A stretch of 64,000 nucleotides of DNA from Azospirillum formosense (GCF_040500525.1 NZ_CP159402.1:2668501-2732500); one strand, 5' to 3'; shown: positions 1 through 9,002, counted from the first letter of the stretch. Program-made: numbers and translations. The notes: generated by a model not told the origin, from the letters alone.

Positions 1-559
1 CGGTCAGCGCCGCCTCCTGCACGCGCAGCCCTTTGACGCGGACCAGCCGCAGGTCGGCGGGCACCTTGTCGCCCGAGGCCAGCAGGACGCGGTCGCCGGG
101 CACCAGATCCTCCGCCGGGACGGTCACCTGATGGCCGCCGCGCAGGACCACCGCCTGGGGCGACAGCATGTTGCGGATGGCGTCCAGCGCCTGTTCCGCC
201 TTGCCTTCCTGGACGTAGCCGATGGCGGCGTTGATCAGCACGACGCCGGCGATCACCGCGGCGTCGACGAACTCGCCGAGCAGGACCGTGACGACTCCCG
301 CGCCGATCAGCACATAGATCAGCAGATTGTCGAACTGCGCCAGGAAGCGCATCACCGCCGACCGTCGGGGCGGCGGGGTCAGCCGGTTGGGCCCGTACCG
401 GTGCCGGCGCTCCGCCGCCTCGTCGGGCGCCAGCCCGTCGTCGGGGCTGTCCAGCGCGGCCAAGGCCTGCTCCGGTCGCTGGGCGTGCCAGGGCAGGGGG
501 TCGGTGGAGGCTTCGGGAGCAACGATGATTCCGGGTCCGGAACGGTCATGCGGGCTCAT
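1..559 (-). CDS. P-type cation-transporting ATPase, N-terminal part (cut by window edge)
   Basis: The first 186 codons read on the minus strand from ATG at 557-559 and run off the window start. The protein opens with a hydrophilic stretch, then the cation-ATPase N-terminal domain (DEAAERRHRYGPNRLTPPP) and a hydrophobic hairpin (LLIYVLIGAGVVTVLL), followed by the start of the actuator domain (PGDRVLLASGDKVPADLRLV). The last residues, QEAALTG, lie just before the expected TGES loop. This order is that of P2-type Ca2+/Na+/Mg2+ pumps of the inner membrane. Ion specificity cannot be judged because the phosphorylation site and the M4-M6 ligands lie outside the window. Confidence 0.88.
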   Translation of the reverse strand, partial: MSPHDRSGPGIIVAPEASTDPLPWHAQRPEQALAALDSPDDGLAPDEAAERRHRYGPNRLTPPPRRSAVMRFLAQFDNLLIYVLIGAGVVTVLLGEFVDAAVIAGVVLINAAIGYVQEGKAEQALDAIRNMLSPQAVVLRGGHQVTVPAEDLVPGDRVLLASGDKVPADLRLVRVKGLRVQEAALT

Positions 560-691
560 GATTTCAACCAAACCGTTTCTGTCCTAAACGCCCAGGTCGT
601 GCCCCGGTGGCCTGGATAACAGGGGATGCGGCATCATGACCCGGACGAGGATGCGCAAGATTCCACCTCGTTTCCAAGAATTCGCTTTCAT

Positions 692-721
692 TTGACTTGC
701 AGACGGCGTTCCGCTAACCAT
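692..721 (+). promoter_or_regulatory. Candidate sigma70-type promoter of rho
   Basis: TTGACT at 692-697 is followed after 17 bases by TAACCAT at 715-721. This would start transcription near 727 and give a leader of about 190 nt before rho. The -10 element is imperfect. Confidence 0.4.
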
Positions 722-919
722 CTTTCCCACCACGGGGCGGCAAGCCTCGCGGGCACCCATCCCACATCCGCCGTTCCGTCCCTCCCCAACGATCTGGGCG
801 CGACGTCCGACAGGCATTCCCCGCCTTCAGCGCCGTTCGACGCTCAACCGACGCACCCTGCGCCGGCCCGGGACCTCTGGCACTCCCCCTCGCATGACCG
901 ATTCCCTTAAGGCACCCCC
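721..919 (+). promoter_or_regulatory. C-rich, G-poor leader of rho (candidate rut region)
   Basis: No gene is visible between 560 and 919. By direct count, 721-919 holds 93 C and 46 G in 199 bases, a strong C-over-G bias in a genome where the two are usually balanced, with several CCCC/CCCT clusters. Rho binds C-rich, G-poor unstructured RNA, and rho autoregulation by termination in its own leader is established in E. coli. The same role here is an inference. Confidence 0.45.
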
Positions 920-2176
920 ATGCATCTCCAAGAGCTGAAGTGCAAGAGCCCCGCCGAACTGCTGGCGTTCGCGGAGGAACTGCAGATCGAGAACGCCAGC
1001 ACGCTGCGCAAGCAGGACATGATGTTCGCCATCCTCAAGCAGCTGGCGGAGAACGATGTTCCGATCTACGGCGACGGCGTGCTCGAGGTTCTGCAGGACG
1101 GCTTCGGGTTCCTGCGCTCGCCGGAGGCCAATTACCTTCCCGGCCCCGACGACATCTACGTCAGCCCCAGCCAGGTGCGCCGCTTCGGCCTGCGCACCGG
1201 CGACACGGTCGAGGGGCAGATCCGCGCGCCCAAGGACGGCGAGCGCTACTTCGCCCTTCTCAAGGTCAACACGATCAACTTCGATGCGCCGGACAAGGTC
1301 CGCCACCGCATCAACTTCGACAACCTGACCCCGCTCTATCCGGAAGAGCGGCTGCGCATGGAAGTCGACGACCCGACCAAGAAGAACTTCACGGGCCGCA
1401 TCATCGACCTCGTGGCGCCGCTGGGCAAGGGCCAGCGCGGGCTGATCGTCGCCCCGCCGCGCACGGGCAAGACCGTGATGCTGCAGAACATCGCCCATTC
1501 CATCGCGACCAACCACCCGGAAGCCTATCTGATCGTCCTTCTGATCGACGAGCGTCCGGAAGAGGTGACCGACATGGCCCGCTCCGTGCGGGGCGAGGTC
1601 ATCAGCTCCACCTTCGACGAGCCGGCGACGCGCCACGTCCAGGTCGCTGAAATGGTCATCGAGAAGGCCAAGCGCCTGGTCGAACACAAGCGCGACGTGG
1701 TCATCCTGCTGGACTCCATCACCCGTCTGGCCCGCGCCTACAACACCGTCGTTCCCTCGTCGGGCAAGGTGCTGACCGGCGGCGTGGACGCCAACGCGCT
1801 GCAGCGCCCGAAGCGCTTCTTCGGCGCGGCCCGCAACATTGAGGAAGGCGGCTCGCTGACCATCATCGCGACCGCGCTGATCGACACCGGCAGCCGCATG
1901 GACGAGGTGATCTTCGAAGAGTTCAAGGGCACCGGCAACTCCGAGATCGTGCTGGACCGCAAGCTCTCCGACAAGCGCACCTTCCCGGCCATCGACATCT
2001 CCAAGTCGGGCACCCGCAAGGAGGAACTGCTGGTCGACAAGGGCACCATCTCCAAAATGTGGATCCTGCGCCGCATCCTGATGCCGATGGGCGTGACCGA
2101 CGCGGTGGATTTCCTGGTCGACAAGCTGAAGCACACCAAGTCGAACTCGGAATTCTTCGAGTCCATGAACCAGTAG
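920..2176 (+). CDS. rho: Transcription termination factor Rho
   Basis: Hexameric RNA-dependent ATPase that releases transcripts at Rho-dependent terminators. The 418 residues match the usual length. The N-terminal Rho domain (about 1-45) is followed by the OB-fold RNA-binding domain with DGFGFLR near 60 and YVSPSQ near 80. Walker A is APPRTGKT near 178-185, Walker B is VVILLDS near 255, and the Q/R-loop region and [19 protein letters not shown] follow. All key motifs are intact. It is a single gene with its own promoter, a C-rich leader and an intrinsic terminator at 2242-2275, so its own end does not depend on Rho. The start is the ATG after CTTAAGGCACCCCC. Confidence 0.98.
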   Translation: MHLQELKCKSPAELLAFAEELQIENASTLRKQDMMFAILKQLAENDVPIYGDGVLEVLQDGFGFLRSPEANYLPGPDDIYVSPSQVRRFGLRTGDTVEGQIRAPKDGERYFALLKVNTINFDAPDKVRHRINFDNLTPLYPEERLRMEVDDPTKKNFTGRIIDLVAPLGKGQRGLIVAPPRTGKTVMLQNIAHSIATNHPEAYLIVLLIDERPEEVTDMARSVRGEVISSTFDEPATRHVQVAEMVIEKAKRLVEHKRDVVILLDSITRLARAYNTVVPSSGKVLTGGVDANALQRPKRFFGAARNIEEGGSLTIIATALIDTGSRMDEVIFEEFKGTGNSEIVLDRKLSDKRTFPAIDISKSGTRKEELLVDKGTISKMWILRRILMPMGVTDAVDFLVDKLKHTKSNSEFFESMNQ

Positions 2177-2241
2177 CGAACCAGTTGCCGGTGGTTTTCT
2201 CTCCCCCGTCATGTCGAAGGGCGGGGGAGGGCAAGAAAAAA

Positions 2242-2275
2242 GGCGGGAGGCCCCGGTGGAGCCTCCCGCCTTTTT
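2242..2275. terminator. Bidirectional intrinsic terminator between rho and secB
   Basis: A perfect 10-bp stem (2242-2251 with 2261-2270) and 9-base loop are followed by TTTTTGTTT on the plus strand and preceded by AAAAAA, so the same hairpin has a U tract in both directions. It lies between the convergent ends of rho and secB. Confidence 0.9.
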
Positions 2276-2328
2276 GTTTGTCCGAAACCGATGGCCCGGA
2301 TCAGGACGCTGCCGTCAGGACCGCGTCA

Positions 2329-2826
2329 TCAGAACGGCGACTGCGGCGCCTCTTCGGCCTGGGCCTGCTGGCCGGCGGTCTGGCGGCGGTACAGGTCGAC
2401 GAAGTCGATCGGGTTGATCATCAGCGGCGGGAAGCCGCCGTCCTGGGTGCAGCCGGCGACGATGGCGCGGGCGAAGGGGAACAGCATCCGCGGCGCCTCG
2501 ATCAGCAGCACCGGGCGGTGATGCTCCTGCGGCAGGCCGGGCAGCTGGAACAGGCCGCCGTAGGCGACCTCGACCAGGAAGGCCGTCGCCTCGGCCTGCT
2601 TGGCCTCGCAATGCAGCTTCAGCACGACCTCGTAGACGTCCTCGCCCATCGGCTGGACCTGCACGTCCACGCCGATGTTGACCTGCGGCTGCGGCTGGCC
2701 GGGCAGCAGGCTCTGCGGGGCGTTGGGGTTCTCGAAGGACAGGTCCTTCACATACTGCGCCAGCACATGCATCGGCAGCGACGAGGCGGCTTCCTGATCT
2801 TGACCGTTGATCTGCTGATCGGACAT
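2329..2826 (-). CDS. secB: Protein-export chaperone SecB
   Basis: Tetrameric cytosolic chaperone that keeps precursors unfolded and hands them to SecA. The SecB core is clear: QYVKDLSFENPNAP near 25-40, then the beta-sheet core with YEVVLKLHCEAK and the conserved PPLMINPIDF near the C-terminus. I chose the ATG at 2826 (MSDQQING) because AGGAG sits 6 bases upstream. A longer open frame begins 10 codons earlier but has no ribosome binding site. The 165 residues are normal for alphaproteobacteria. It converges on rho across a shared terminator and follows fxsA on the same strand after about 100 bp. Confidence 0.95.
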   Translation of the reverse strand: MSDQQINGQDQEAASSLPMHVLAQYVKDLSFENPNAPQSLLPGQPQPQVNIGVDVQVQPMGEDVYEVVLKLHCEAKQAEATAFLVEVAYGGLFQLPGLPQEHHRPVLLIEAPRMLFPFARAIVAGCTQDGGFPPLMINPIDFVDLYRRQTAGQQAQAEEAPQSPF

Positions 2827-2926
2827 GGACAACTCCTGGCCGCGGGGCGGCATCACGATGGAAAGGTCTTCAAGACCCGCTGGCTAGCACGGAACCGCCG
2901 GCTCCACAAAGTGAAACCGCCGCGTT

Positions 2927-3532
2927 TCACCCGCGGTCGTTGCGGTGGGGCGAACCGGGTGGCGCCCAGCGGGAGTCACCCAGCCTGGGCATGTCGTCCG
3001 ACCCGTCGCGGTCCGCCGGACCGACGCCTCCCGGGCGGCCGCCGTCGGGGTCGACCTCCTGGTAGTCGACGTCGATCACACCCGGCGGCGGGCGGTGTGC
3101 CGGACCGCCTTGCGGCCCGGCGGGGCCGCCGCTGCTCCAGGTCCGGCCGCCCATCCGTCCGCCCATCTGGTAGGAGGCGACCCCCTTCATACGGTCGAAC
3201 AGCCAGCGGCCCAAGGCGTTGCGGATCGGGCGCACGAACAGCAGGATTCCGACGATGTCGGTCAGGAAGCCCGGAATGATCAGGAGCAGGCCGGCGACGA
3301 CGACGCAGAATCCCTCGAACACGGCGCCGACCGGGCTCTCTCCGCGCTCCGCCGCCGCCTGCGCGCGCTTCAGCACGGACAGGCCCTGCCAGCGGATCAG
3401 CACGGACCCGAGGATGGCGGACAGGATGACCAGCCCGACCGTCGGACCGGCACCGATCCAGTCGCCGACCTCGATGAAGGTCGCGATTTCCGCGATCGGC
3501 AGCAAAAGGAACAACAGCAACAGTGGATTCAT
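2927..3532 (-). CDS. fxsA: FxsA family membrane protein
   Basis: Small inner-membrane protein of the FxsA/UPF0716 family. In E. coli its overproduction relieves phage T7 exclusion by F plasmids, and its normal role is unknown. Hydrophobic segments lie at about 1-17, 28-45 and 72-100, with the family signatures PIAEIATFIEVG at the N-terminus and LLIIPGFLTDIVGILLFV in the middle. The tail (about 115-201) is Gly/Pro/Asp-rich and probably disordered. The divergent neighbour at 3775 is a Tim44-like protein, a frequent partner in alphaproteobacteria, next to secB. Confidence 0.9.
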   Translation of the reverse strand: MNPLLLLFLLLPIAEIATFIEVGDWIGAGPTVGLVILSAILGSVLIRWQGLSVLKRAQAAAERGESPVGAVFEGFCVVVAGLLLIIPGFLTDIVGILLFVRPIRNALGRWLFDRMKGVASYQMGGRMGGRTWSSGGPAGPQGGPAHRPPPGVIDVDYQEVDPDGGRPGGVGPADRDGSDDMPRLGDSRWAPPGSPHRNDRG

Positions 3533-3774
3533 GGCCGTCCTTGCTCTTTCAACCCCAAGGGCCTATCTACACCAGGGTACGCACCCGATCTTTGGTTGGA
3601 AGAACAGCTCCGGCACGGGTCATCGGGTGAAATCCTCGGCGGAGAGGGCGAGCTGGGAACTGGTCCCGGCACCGTTCCGGTACACTTAATGCTCACCCGC
3701 CGGAGGGTCCAGTAGTGGATCAAGCGGGGCCGGTGTTTTCGGGGCCGGCCTTCAGTCACCCGGAAGGATGGATG

Positions 3775-4449
3775 ATGGGAGATGGGTTTGTGTTCGTCGA
3801 GATCCTGATCTTCGCGATGATCGCGGCGTTTCTCGTGTACCGGCTGCGCAGCGTGCTCGGCCGCCGCACCGGTGAGGAACGTCAGCGGCCGAACCCCTTC
3901 ACGGCCCGCCCCAACAACCAGCCCGACAACGTGGTGGCGATGCCCAACCGCGAGCGGCCCCTGCCGAACGCCGCCCCGTCGCCGGACGAGCCCGTGTCGC
4001 TGGCCACCGCGCTGGAGCAGATCAAGGCCGCCGACCCCAGCTTCGACGAGAAGTATTTTCTTCAGGGCGCCCGCGGCGCCTTCCAGATGATCGTGGAGGC
4101 CTTTGCCAAGGGCGACACGGCCACCCTGCGCCCGCTGCTCTCGGACGAGGTCTACGACAACTTCGCCCGCGCGGTGCGCGAGCGCCAGGCGGCGGGCGAG
4201 ACGCTGGAGACCCGCATCGAGACGATCACCGACGCCGACGTGGTGGAGGCCCGCATGGACGGCCGCACCGCCCTGGTCACGGTGAAGTTCGTGTCGGAGC
4301 AGATGAACGTCGTGCGCAACAGCGCCGGCGCGGTGGTGGACGGCGATCCCAACGCCGTGGTCGAGGCCGTGGACATCTGGACCTTCGCCCGCAACACCCG
4401 CGCCAGCGACCCGAACTGGGCGCTCGTCGAAACCCGCACCCCTCAATGA
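3775..4449 (+). CDS. Tim44/TimA family protein (Tim44-like domain)
   Basis: Single-pass membrane protein with a Tim44-like (TIM44 C-terminal) domain, the bacterial relative of the mitochondrial import motor subunit. The N-terminal anchor is VFVEILIFAMIAAFLVYRL, followed by a basic stretch (LRSVLGRRTGEERQR), a Pro-rich linker and the globular domain from about residue 80, including FLQGARGAFQMIVEAFAKGD. The start is the second of two adjacent ATGs (3772 and 3775), since AAGGA at 3764-3768 is 6 bases from 3775. A GTG at 3715 would add 20 unlikely residues. Nearness to secB and fxsA suggests membrane-protein handling, but the bacterial function is not settled. Confidence 0.85.
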   Translation: MGDGFVFVEILIFAMIAAFLVYRLRSVLGRRTGEERQRPNPFTARPNNQPDNVVAMPNRERPLPNAAPSPDEPVSLATALEQIKAADPSFDEKYFLQGARGAFQMIVEAFAKGDTATLRPLLSDEVYDNFARAVRERQAAGETLETRIETITDADVVEARMDGRTALVTVKFVSEQMNVVRNSAGAVVDGDPNAVVEAVDIWTFARNTRASDPNWALVETRTPQ

Positions 4450-4462
4450 CCGATCGGTTCTG

Positions 4463-5668
4463 ATGCTCTCTCTTCCGGTTGTTCGTCTCAGCGCCGCGGC
4501 AGTCCTTGCCGCGGCGTTTCTCATTGGCTGCGAGCGGAAGGAGGAGGAGGCCAAGGCGCCGCCGCCTCCGCCGCCCGAGAAGCTGGTCCTCACCCCGGTC
4601 GCCTTCACGGCGCTGCCCGGCTGGAGCGCCGACCGCGTGGCGGAGGCCGTTCCGGCCTTCCAGCGGTCCTGCGCGAAGGTCAAGGCGCTGGCCGCCGACC
4701 GTTCCATCGGCCCGGACGGGGTCGGCGGCAAGGCGGCGGACTGGCAGGGCCCTTGCGCCGAGCTGGCCAGGCTGCCGCCCGGCGACGACGCGGCGGCGCG
4801 GGCTTATTTCGAGACGTGGTTCACCCCCTACGCCGCGGCCAACAACGCCGAGCGGCGGGGCCTCTTCACCGGCTATTACGAGGTCGAGCTGAAGGGCAGC
4901 CGGACGCCGGACCCGGCCTTTCCGGTGCCGCTCTACAAGCGCCCCGCCGATCTGGTGATGGTCGATCTCGGCGAGTTCGCCGACCGCTGGAAGGGCGAGC
5001 GCATCGCCGGGCGCGTCACCGCCGGCCGGCTGAAGCCCTTCGAGGACCGTGCGGCCATCGAGGCCGGGGCGTTGAGCGGGAAGGGGCTGGAGCTGGTCTG
5101 GCTGCAGGACCCCATCGCCACCTTCTTCCTGCACATCCAGGGGTCGGGCCGCGTCAGCTTCCCCGACGGGACCGAGACGCGCGTCGGCTACGCCGCCCAG
5201 AACGGCCACAAATACGTCGCCATCGGGCGGGAGCTGATCGACCGCGGCGCCCTGAAGCGCGAGGAGGTGTCGCTCCAGACCATCCGCGCCTGGCTGCAGG
5301 CCAACCCCGGCGAGGCGGCGGCGCTGATGAACAAGAACCCGTCCTACGTCTTCTTCCAGGAGCTGAAGGGGGAAGGGCCGAACGGCGCCCAGAACGTCGC
5401 CCTGACGCCGGGGCGCAGCCTCGCCATCGATTCCAAGTTCCTTCCCTACGGCGTGCCGGTCTGGCTGGACGCCGAGGACCCGCTGGACGCCCAGACGCGG
5501 CTGCGCCGCCTGCTGATCGCCCAGGACACCGGCGGGGCCATCCGCGGCCCGGTCCGCGGCGACGTCTTCTGGGGTCACGGTCCGGAGGCGGAGGCCAAGG
5601 CCGGCGTGATGAAGAGCGCCGGGGAGTATTACGTCCTGCTGCCCAAGACGGTCGCTCCGGCGAGCTGA
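4463..5668 (+). CDS. mltA: Membrane-bound lytic murein transglycosylase A
   Basis: Outer-membrane lipoprotein that cleaves peptidoglycan between MurNAc and GlcNAc, forming 1,6-anhydroMurNAc. A lipoprotein signal ends in LIGC with the modified Cys at 23, followed by a Lys/Glu-rich linker and PPPPPP. The MltA domain carries GYYEVELKGS near 135 and IQGSGRV near 228, and the C-terminal 3D domain carries AIDSKFLPYG and AQDTGGAI with the catalytic Asp. The 401 residues are typical. It lies 13 bp after the Tim44-like gene and is probably co-transcribed, an arrangement often seen in Rhodospirillales. Confidence 0.94.
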   Translation: MLSLPVVRLSAAAVLAAAFLIGCERKEEEAKAPPPPPPEKLVLTPVAFTALPGWSADRVAEAVPAFQRSCAKVKALAADRSIGPDGVGGKAADWQGPCAELARLPPGDDAAARAYFETWFTPYAAANNAERRGLFTGYYEVELKGSRTPDPAFPVPLYKRPADLVMVDLGEFADRWKGERIAGRVTAGRLKPFEDRAAIEAGALSGKGLELVWLQDPIATFFLHIQGSGRVSFPDGTETRVGYAAQNGHKYVAIGRELIDRGALKREEVSLQTIRAWLQANPGEAAALMNKNPSYVFFQELKGEGPNGAQNVALTPGRSLAIDSKFLPYGVPVWLDAEDPLDAQTRLRRLLIAQDTGGAIRGPVRGDVFWGHGPEAEAKAGVMKSAGEYYVLLPKTVAPAS

Positions 5669-5693
5669 CCGCCGCCCGTTTCCCCCGCTGAGG

Positions 5694-5757
5694 AACCGAA
5701 GCGCAGCGGCTTCGGTTGTGTCAACCAGCGCCGCTCTCAGCGGTTCGGGTTGACACA
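5694..5757. repeat. Two tandem hairpins between mltA and the DUF1206 gene
   Basis: First element: AACCGAAGC (5694-5702) and GCTTCGGTT (5709-5717), a perfect 9-bp stem with a 6-base loop. Second: TGTGTCAACC (5717-5726) and GGTTGACACA (5748-5757), a perfect 10-bp inverted repeat enclosing a smaller CCGCT/AGCGG hairpin. Neither is followed by a T run. They could be an operator, an RNA-stability element or a weak terminator. Confidence 0.6.
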
Positions 5758-5772
5758 CGGGGGGAGGGGGCC

Positions 5773-6615
5773 ATGACCCCGCTGCAACGGCAAATCGACA
5801 GGCTCAACGAAATCGAAGGGTTGGCGCGGCTCGGCTACGCCGCGCGCGGCCTCGTCTATCTGATCGTCGGCTGGTTCGCCGTCACGGCGGCCTACGGCAG
5901 CAACCGGCCGACCGACACCAAGGGCGCCTTGGTCGAGCTGTTCCAGAATCCCTTCGGCTCGGTCCTGCTGGCGCTCACGGCGCTCGGGCTCGCCGGCTAC
6001 GCGCTGTGGCGGATCATGCAGGCGGTGCTCGACGTCGATCACGTCGGGACCTCGCCCAAGGGGATCGTGGTCCGCGCCGGCTTCGTCGTCGCCGGGGTGA
6101 TCCACGCCGGTCTGGCGGTCTTCGCCATCAAGCTGCTGGCCGGGCAAGGCGGCGGACGCGGCGACGGCGAGGCCGCGGCGCATGACTGGACGGCGTGGCT
6201 GCTCGCCAAGCCGATGGGCCGCGTCCTGGTCGCCGCGGTTGGGGCCGCCATCATCGGCGCCGCCGTCGCCCACGCCGTCAAGGCCTACAAGGCCAGCTTC
6301 CGCCGCGAGCTGGACGCCGACCCGGACACCATGAAGGTGATCTGCCCGATCGGCCGCTTCGGCTTCGCCGCCAAGGGTCTGGTCTTCGCGGTGGTCGGCA
6401 GCTTCTTCCTGGTGGCGGCGTGGCAGTCGGACTCGTCGGAGTCCGGCGGGCTGCTGAAGGCTCTGCAGTTCCTTCAGCAGCAGCCCTACGGCCCCTGGCT
6501 GCTCGGGATCGTGGCGGCCGGGCTGTTCGCCTTCGGCGCCTTCAGCGTCGTCCAGGCCGTCTACTGCCGCATCGACGGCGAGGCGGCGGAGCGTCAGATC
6601 CGCGCCATAGTGTGA
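5773..6615 (+). CDS. DUF1206 family membrane protein
   Basis: Integral membrane protein of unknown function with the DUF1206 architecture: three repeated two-helix units, each opening with a motif of the type ARLGYAARGLVYLIVG (near 18), KGIVVRAGFVVAGVIHAGLAV (near 97) and IGRFGFAAKGLVFAVVG (near 195). This gives about six membrane spans in 280 residues. The start is the ATG at 5773 after a GGGGGAGGGGG tract; earlier start codons fall inside the upstream hairpins. It is monocistronic between a tandem hairpin and a terminator. No catalytic residues are evident. Confidence 0.85.
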   Translation: MTPLQRQIDRLNEIEGLARLGYAARGLVYLIVGWFAVTAAYGSNRPTDTKGALVELFQNPFGSVLLALTALGLAGYALWRIMQAVLDVDHVGTSPKGIVVRAGFVVAGVIHAGLAVFAIKLLAGQGGGRGDGEAAAHDWTAWLLAKPMGRVLVAAVGAAIIGAAVAHAVKAYKASFRRELDADPDTMKVICPIGRFGFAAKGLVFAVVGSFFLVAAWQSDSSESGGLLKALQFLQQQPYGPWLLGIVAAGLFAFGAFSVVQAVYCRIDGEAAERQIRAIV

Positions 6616-6639
6616 GCACGGCACCGGACCAAAGGAAAA

Positions 6640-6667
6640 GGGCGCCGAGGGTTTCCCCGGCGCCCTT
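6640..6667. terminator. Terminator hairpin between DUF1206 gene and the his/HIT operon
   Basis: GGGCGCCGAGG (6640-6650) pairs with CCCCGGCGCCC (6655-6665) with one mismatch and a GTTT loop. Read on the minus strand it is followed by TTTTCCTTT, so it suits the 3' end of the histidine operon better than the DUF1206 gene, where the T run is interrupted. Confidence 0.75.
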
Positions 6668-6720
6668 CCGTTTCAGGCCGATGTTTCACGTGGATCGTCG
6701 CGTTACACCGGAGAAAGGGG

Positions 6721-7089
6721 TCACCCCTTGGTGATCATCGGACCCAGGCGGCGGCCGGCGAAGACGTGGATGTGCAGATGCGGGACCTCCTGGTTCGCGT
6801 CCTCGCCGCAGTTGGAGAGGATGCGGTAGCCGGGCTCGGCGGCGCCGGCGCCGCGCGCCACCTCGCCGACCGCGCGGAACAGGCCGGCGATCTCCGCCTC
6901 CGTCGCGCGCGCGCTGAAGTCGTCCATGTCGACGTAGGCGCCCTTCGGGATCACCAGGATGTGTGTCGGGGCCTGCGGGTTGATGTCGTGAAAGGCCAGC
7001 GCGTGCTCGGTCTCCAGGACCTTCTTGCACGGGATTTCGCCGCGCAGGATGCGGGCGAAGACGTTGTTCGGATCGTAGGTCTTGGCCAT
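6721..7089 (-). CDS. HIT family protein (Hint-type nucleotide phosphoramidase)
   Basis: Histidine-triad nucleotide-binding protein of the HinT branch, which hydrolyses nucleoside phosphoramidates such as AMP-lysine. The 122 residues hold the core HDINPQAPTHILVIPK and the triad HLHIH at about 104-108; the central catalytic His is present. It is the last gene of the his cluster, 30 bp after hisE. The protein described downstream of hisE in A. brasilense (ORF122) has this same length, which supports the genus call. A direct role in histidine synthesis is not known. Confidence 0.95.
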   Translation of the reverse strand: MAKTYDPNNVFARILRGEIPCKKVLETEHALAFHDINPQAPTHILVIPKGAYVDMDDFSARATEAEIAGLFRAVGEVARGAGAAEPGYRILSNCGEDANQEVPHLHIHVFAGRRLGPMITKG

Positions 7090-7119
7090 CGCGTCGTTTC
7101 CCCTTCCGCCTTGCTCTCG

Positions 7120-7461
7120 TTAAGCTTTGCGCGCGTTCTTTTCGGCGATGCCGCTGGTGCCCTCGCGCTGGGCCAGCTTCTCCCACACCGCGGCAGGCTC
7201 CAGACCGGCGTCGGCCCACAGCACCATCAGGTGGTAGAGCAGGTCCGCCGATTCCGAGGCCATGGCCGCCTTGTCGCCACGCACCGCCTCGATGACCGTC
7301 TCCACCGCCTCCTCGCCGACCTTCTGGGCGATCTTGGCGGTGCCGCGATGGAACAGCTTGGCGGTGTAGGAGGTTTCCGGATCGGCGCCCTTGCGCGCCT
7401 GGACGGTGGCGTAGAGCCGGTCCAGAACCGCGGCCGTGGCGGCCGCCTTGTCGTCAGGCAT
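7120..7461 (-). CDS. hisE: Phosphoribosyl-ATP pyrophosphatase HisE
   Basis: Second step of histidine biosynthesis, hydrolysing PR-ATP to PR-AMP and PPi. The 113 residues show the MazG-like helical fold: [21 protein letters not shown] near 30-50 and the acidic metal-binding residues in [10 protein letters not shown] and [13 protein letters not shown]. It stands alone, not fused to HisI as in enterics. The start ATG at 7461 overlaps the end of hisF by 8 bases, implying translational coupling. A longer frame upstream would lie wholly inside hisF and is rejected. Confidence 0.96.
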   Translation of the reverse strand: MPDDKAAATAAVLDRLYATVQARKGADPETSYTAKLFHRGTAKIAQKVGEEAVETVIEAVRGDKAAMASESADLLYHLMVLWADAGLEPAAVWEKLAQREGTSGIAEKNARKA

Positions 7462-8239
7462 GAGCGGCCTCCACCATACGGGCCGGGCGCACCGGGATGC
7501 CGGCGTCGGCGAGCGCCGCCTTGGCCTGCCCAATGGTGTAGGTGCCGAAATGGAAGATGGAGGCCGCCAGCACCGCCGTGGCGTGGCCCTCGCGGATGCC
7601 CTCGACCAGATGGTCCAACGTGCCGACGCCGCCCGAGGCGATCACCGGGATGCGCAGCCCGTCGGCCACCTTGCGGGTCAGGGCGAGGTCGAAGCCGCTC
7701 TTGGTGCCGTCGCGGTCCATCGAGGTCAGCAGGATCTCGCCGGCGCCGTAGGACTCCATGCGCTTCGCCCACTCGATGGCGTCGATGCCCGTGGCCTTGC
7801 GCCCGCCGTGGGTGAAGATCTCCCAGCGGCCCGGCTCGACCTGCTTGGCGTCGATGGCGACGACGATGCACTGGGCACCGAACTTCTCCGCCGCCTCCTG
7901 CACGAATTCCGGACGGTGGATGGCCGCGGTGTTGATCGACACCTTGTCGGCGCCGGCCAGCAGCAGCTTGCGGATGTCCTCGACCGTGCGCACGCCGCCG
8001 CCGACGGTCAACGGCATGAACACCTGCTCGGCGGTGCGGCGCACCACGTCGTAGATGGTGTCGCGGTTCTCGTGGCTGGCCGTGATGTCGAGGAAGGTCA
8101 GCTCGTCCGCCCCCTCCCGGTCGTAGACGCGGGCCTGCTCCACAGGGTCGCCGGCGTCGATCAGATCGACGAAGTTGACCCCCTTGACGACCCGCCCGTC
8201 CTTGACGTCCAGGCAGGGGATGACGCGCATCTTGAGCAT
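7454..8239 (-). CDS. hisF: Imidazole glycerol phosphate synthase subunit HisF
   Basis: Cyclase subunit of IGP synthase. It uses ammonia from HisH to convert PRFAR to imidazole glycerol phosphate and AICAR. The 261-residue TIM barrel begins [20 protein letters not shown], with the catalytic Asp at 11, and carries the phosphate-binding [10 protein letters not shown] and [11 protein letters not shown] segments and the second catalytic Asp in TSMDRDG. The start at 8239 overlaps the hisA stop in TGATG. The partner hisH is two genes upstream. Confidence 0.97.
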   Translation of the reverse strand: MLKMRVIPCLDVKDGRVVKGVNFVDLIDAGDPVEQARVYDREGADELTFLDITASHENRDTIYDVVRRTAEQVFMPLTVGGGVRTVEDIRKLLLAGADKVSINTAAIHRPEFVQEAAEKFGAQCIVVAIDAKQVEPGRWEIFTHGGRKATGIDAIEWAKRMESYGAGEILLTSMDRDGTKSGFDLALTRKVADGLRIPVIASGGVGTLDHLVEGIREGHATAVLAASIFHFGTYTIGQAKAALADAGIPVRPARMVEAAHA

Positions 8240-8988
8240 CAGCCGGCCTTTCCGGTGACGGGGGTGGCGGACAGGAGATCCAGTGCGGTCTTCGGATCGA
8301 TGCGCCCGTCGTAGAGCGCGCGGCCGCAGATGACGCCCTGGATGCCGGTGCCCTCCTCCTTCTTCAGCGCGATCAGGTCGTCGATGGAGGAGACGCCGCC
8401 CGACGCGATCACCGGGGTGGTCAGGTGGAAGGCGAGGTCGGAGGTCGCCTCGACGTTCACGCCGCCCATGGCGCCGTCGCGGTTGATGTCGGTGTAGATG
8501 ATGGCGGCCACACCGCTGTCCTCGAACTTCAGAGCCAGATCCAGCGCCTTGATGGTTGAGGTCTCGGCCCAGCCGGCGACGGCCACGTAACCCTCGCGCG
8601 CGTCGATGCCCACCGCCACCTTGCCGGGGAATTCGCGGCAGGCCTCGCGGACCAGCTCCGGCTCGCGCAGGGCGACGGTGCCGAGGATGACGCGGCTGAC
8701 GCCCTTCTCCAGCCACAGGGCGATGGTCTTCAGGTCGCGGATGCCGCCGCCCAGCTGCACCGGGATGGTCACGGCGCCCAGGATGCTCTCGACCGCCTTG
8801 CCGTTGACCGGCTTGCCCTCGAAGGCGCCGTTCAGATCGACCAGATGCAGCCATTCGAAGCCCTGGCTTTCGAACAGGCGGGCCTGGTCGGCGGGTTCGG
8901 TGTTGAAGACGGTCGCCTGGCTCATCTCGCCGCGCAGCAGCCGAACGCAGGCACCGTCTTTGAGGTCGATGGCGGGATAGATGATCAT
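8239..8988 (-). CDS. hisA: 1-(5-phosphoribosyl)-5-[(5-phosphoribosylamino)methylideneamino]imidazole-4-carboxamide isomerase HisA
   Basis: Amadori isomerase that converts ProFAR to PRFAR. It is a half-repeat TIM barrel of 249 residues starting [12 protein letters not shown] with Asp8, followed by [11 protein letters not shown], the catalytic IYTDINRDG segment and [13 protein letters not shown]. The start is the ATG at 8988, 14 bases downstream of the GNAT gene; the open frame extends further upstream only as overlap with that gene. It overlaps hisF by one base. Confidence 0.97.
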   Translation of the reverse strand: MIIYPAIDLKDGACVRLLRGEMSQATVFNTEPADQARLFESQGFEWLHLVDLNGAFEGKPVNGKAVESILGAVTIPVQLGGGIRDLKTIALWLEKGVSRVILGTVALREPELVREACREFPGKVAVGIDAREGYVAVAGWAETSTIKALDLALKFEDSGVAAIIYTDINRDGAMGGVNVEATSDLAFHLTTPVIASGGVSSIDDLIALKKEEGTGIQGVICGRALYDGRIDPKTALDLLSATPVTGKAG

Positions 8989-9002
8989 CGCGGTGTCTCG
9001 TC

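Noticed and set aside
827..2212. Minus-strand open frame opposite rho
   Set aside because: Antisense shadow of rho with no recognisable domain or ribosome binding site.
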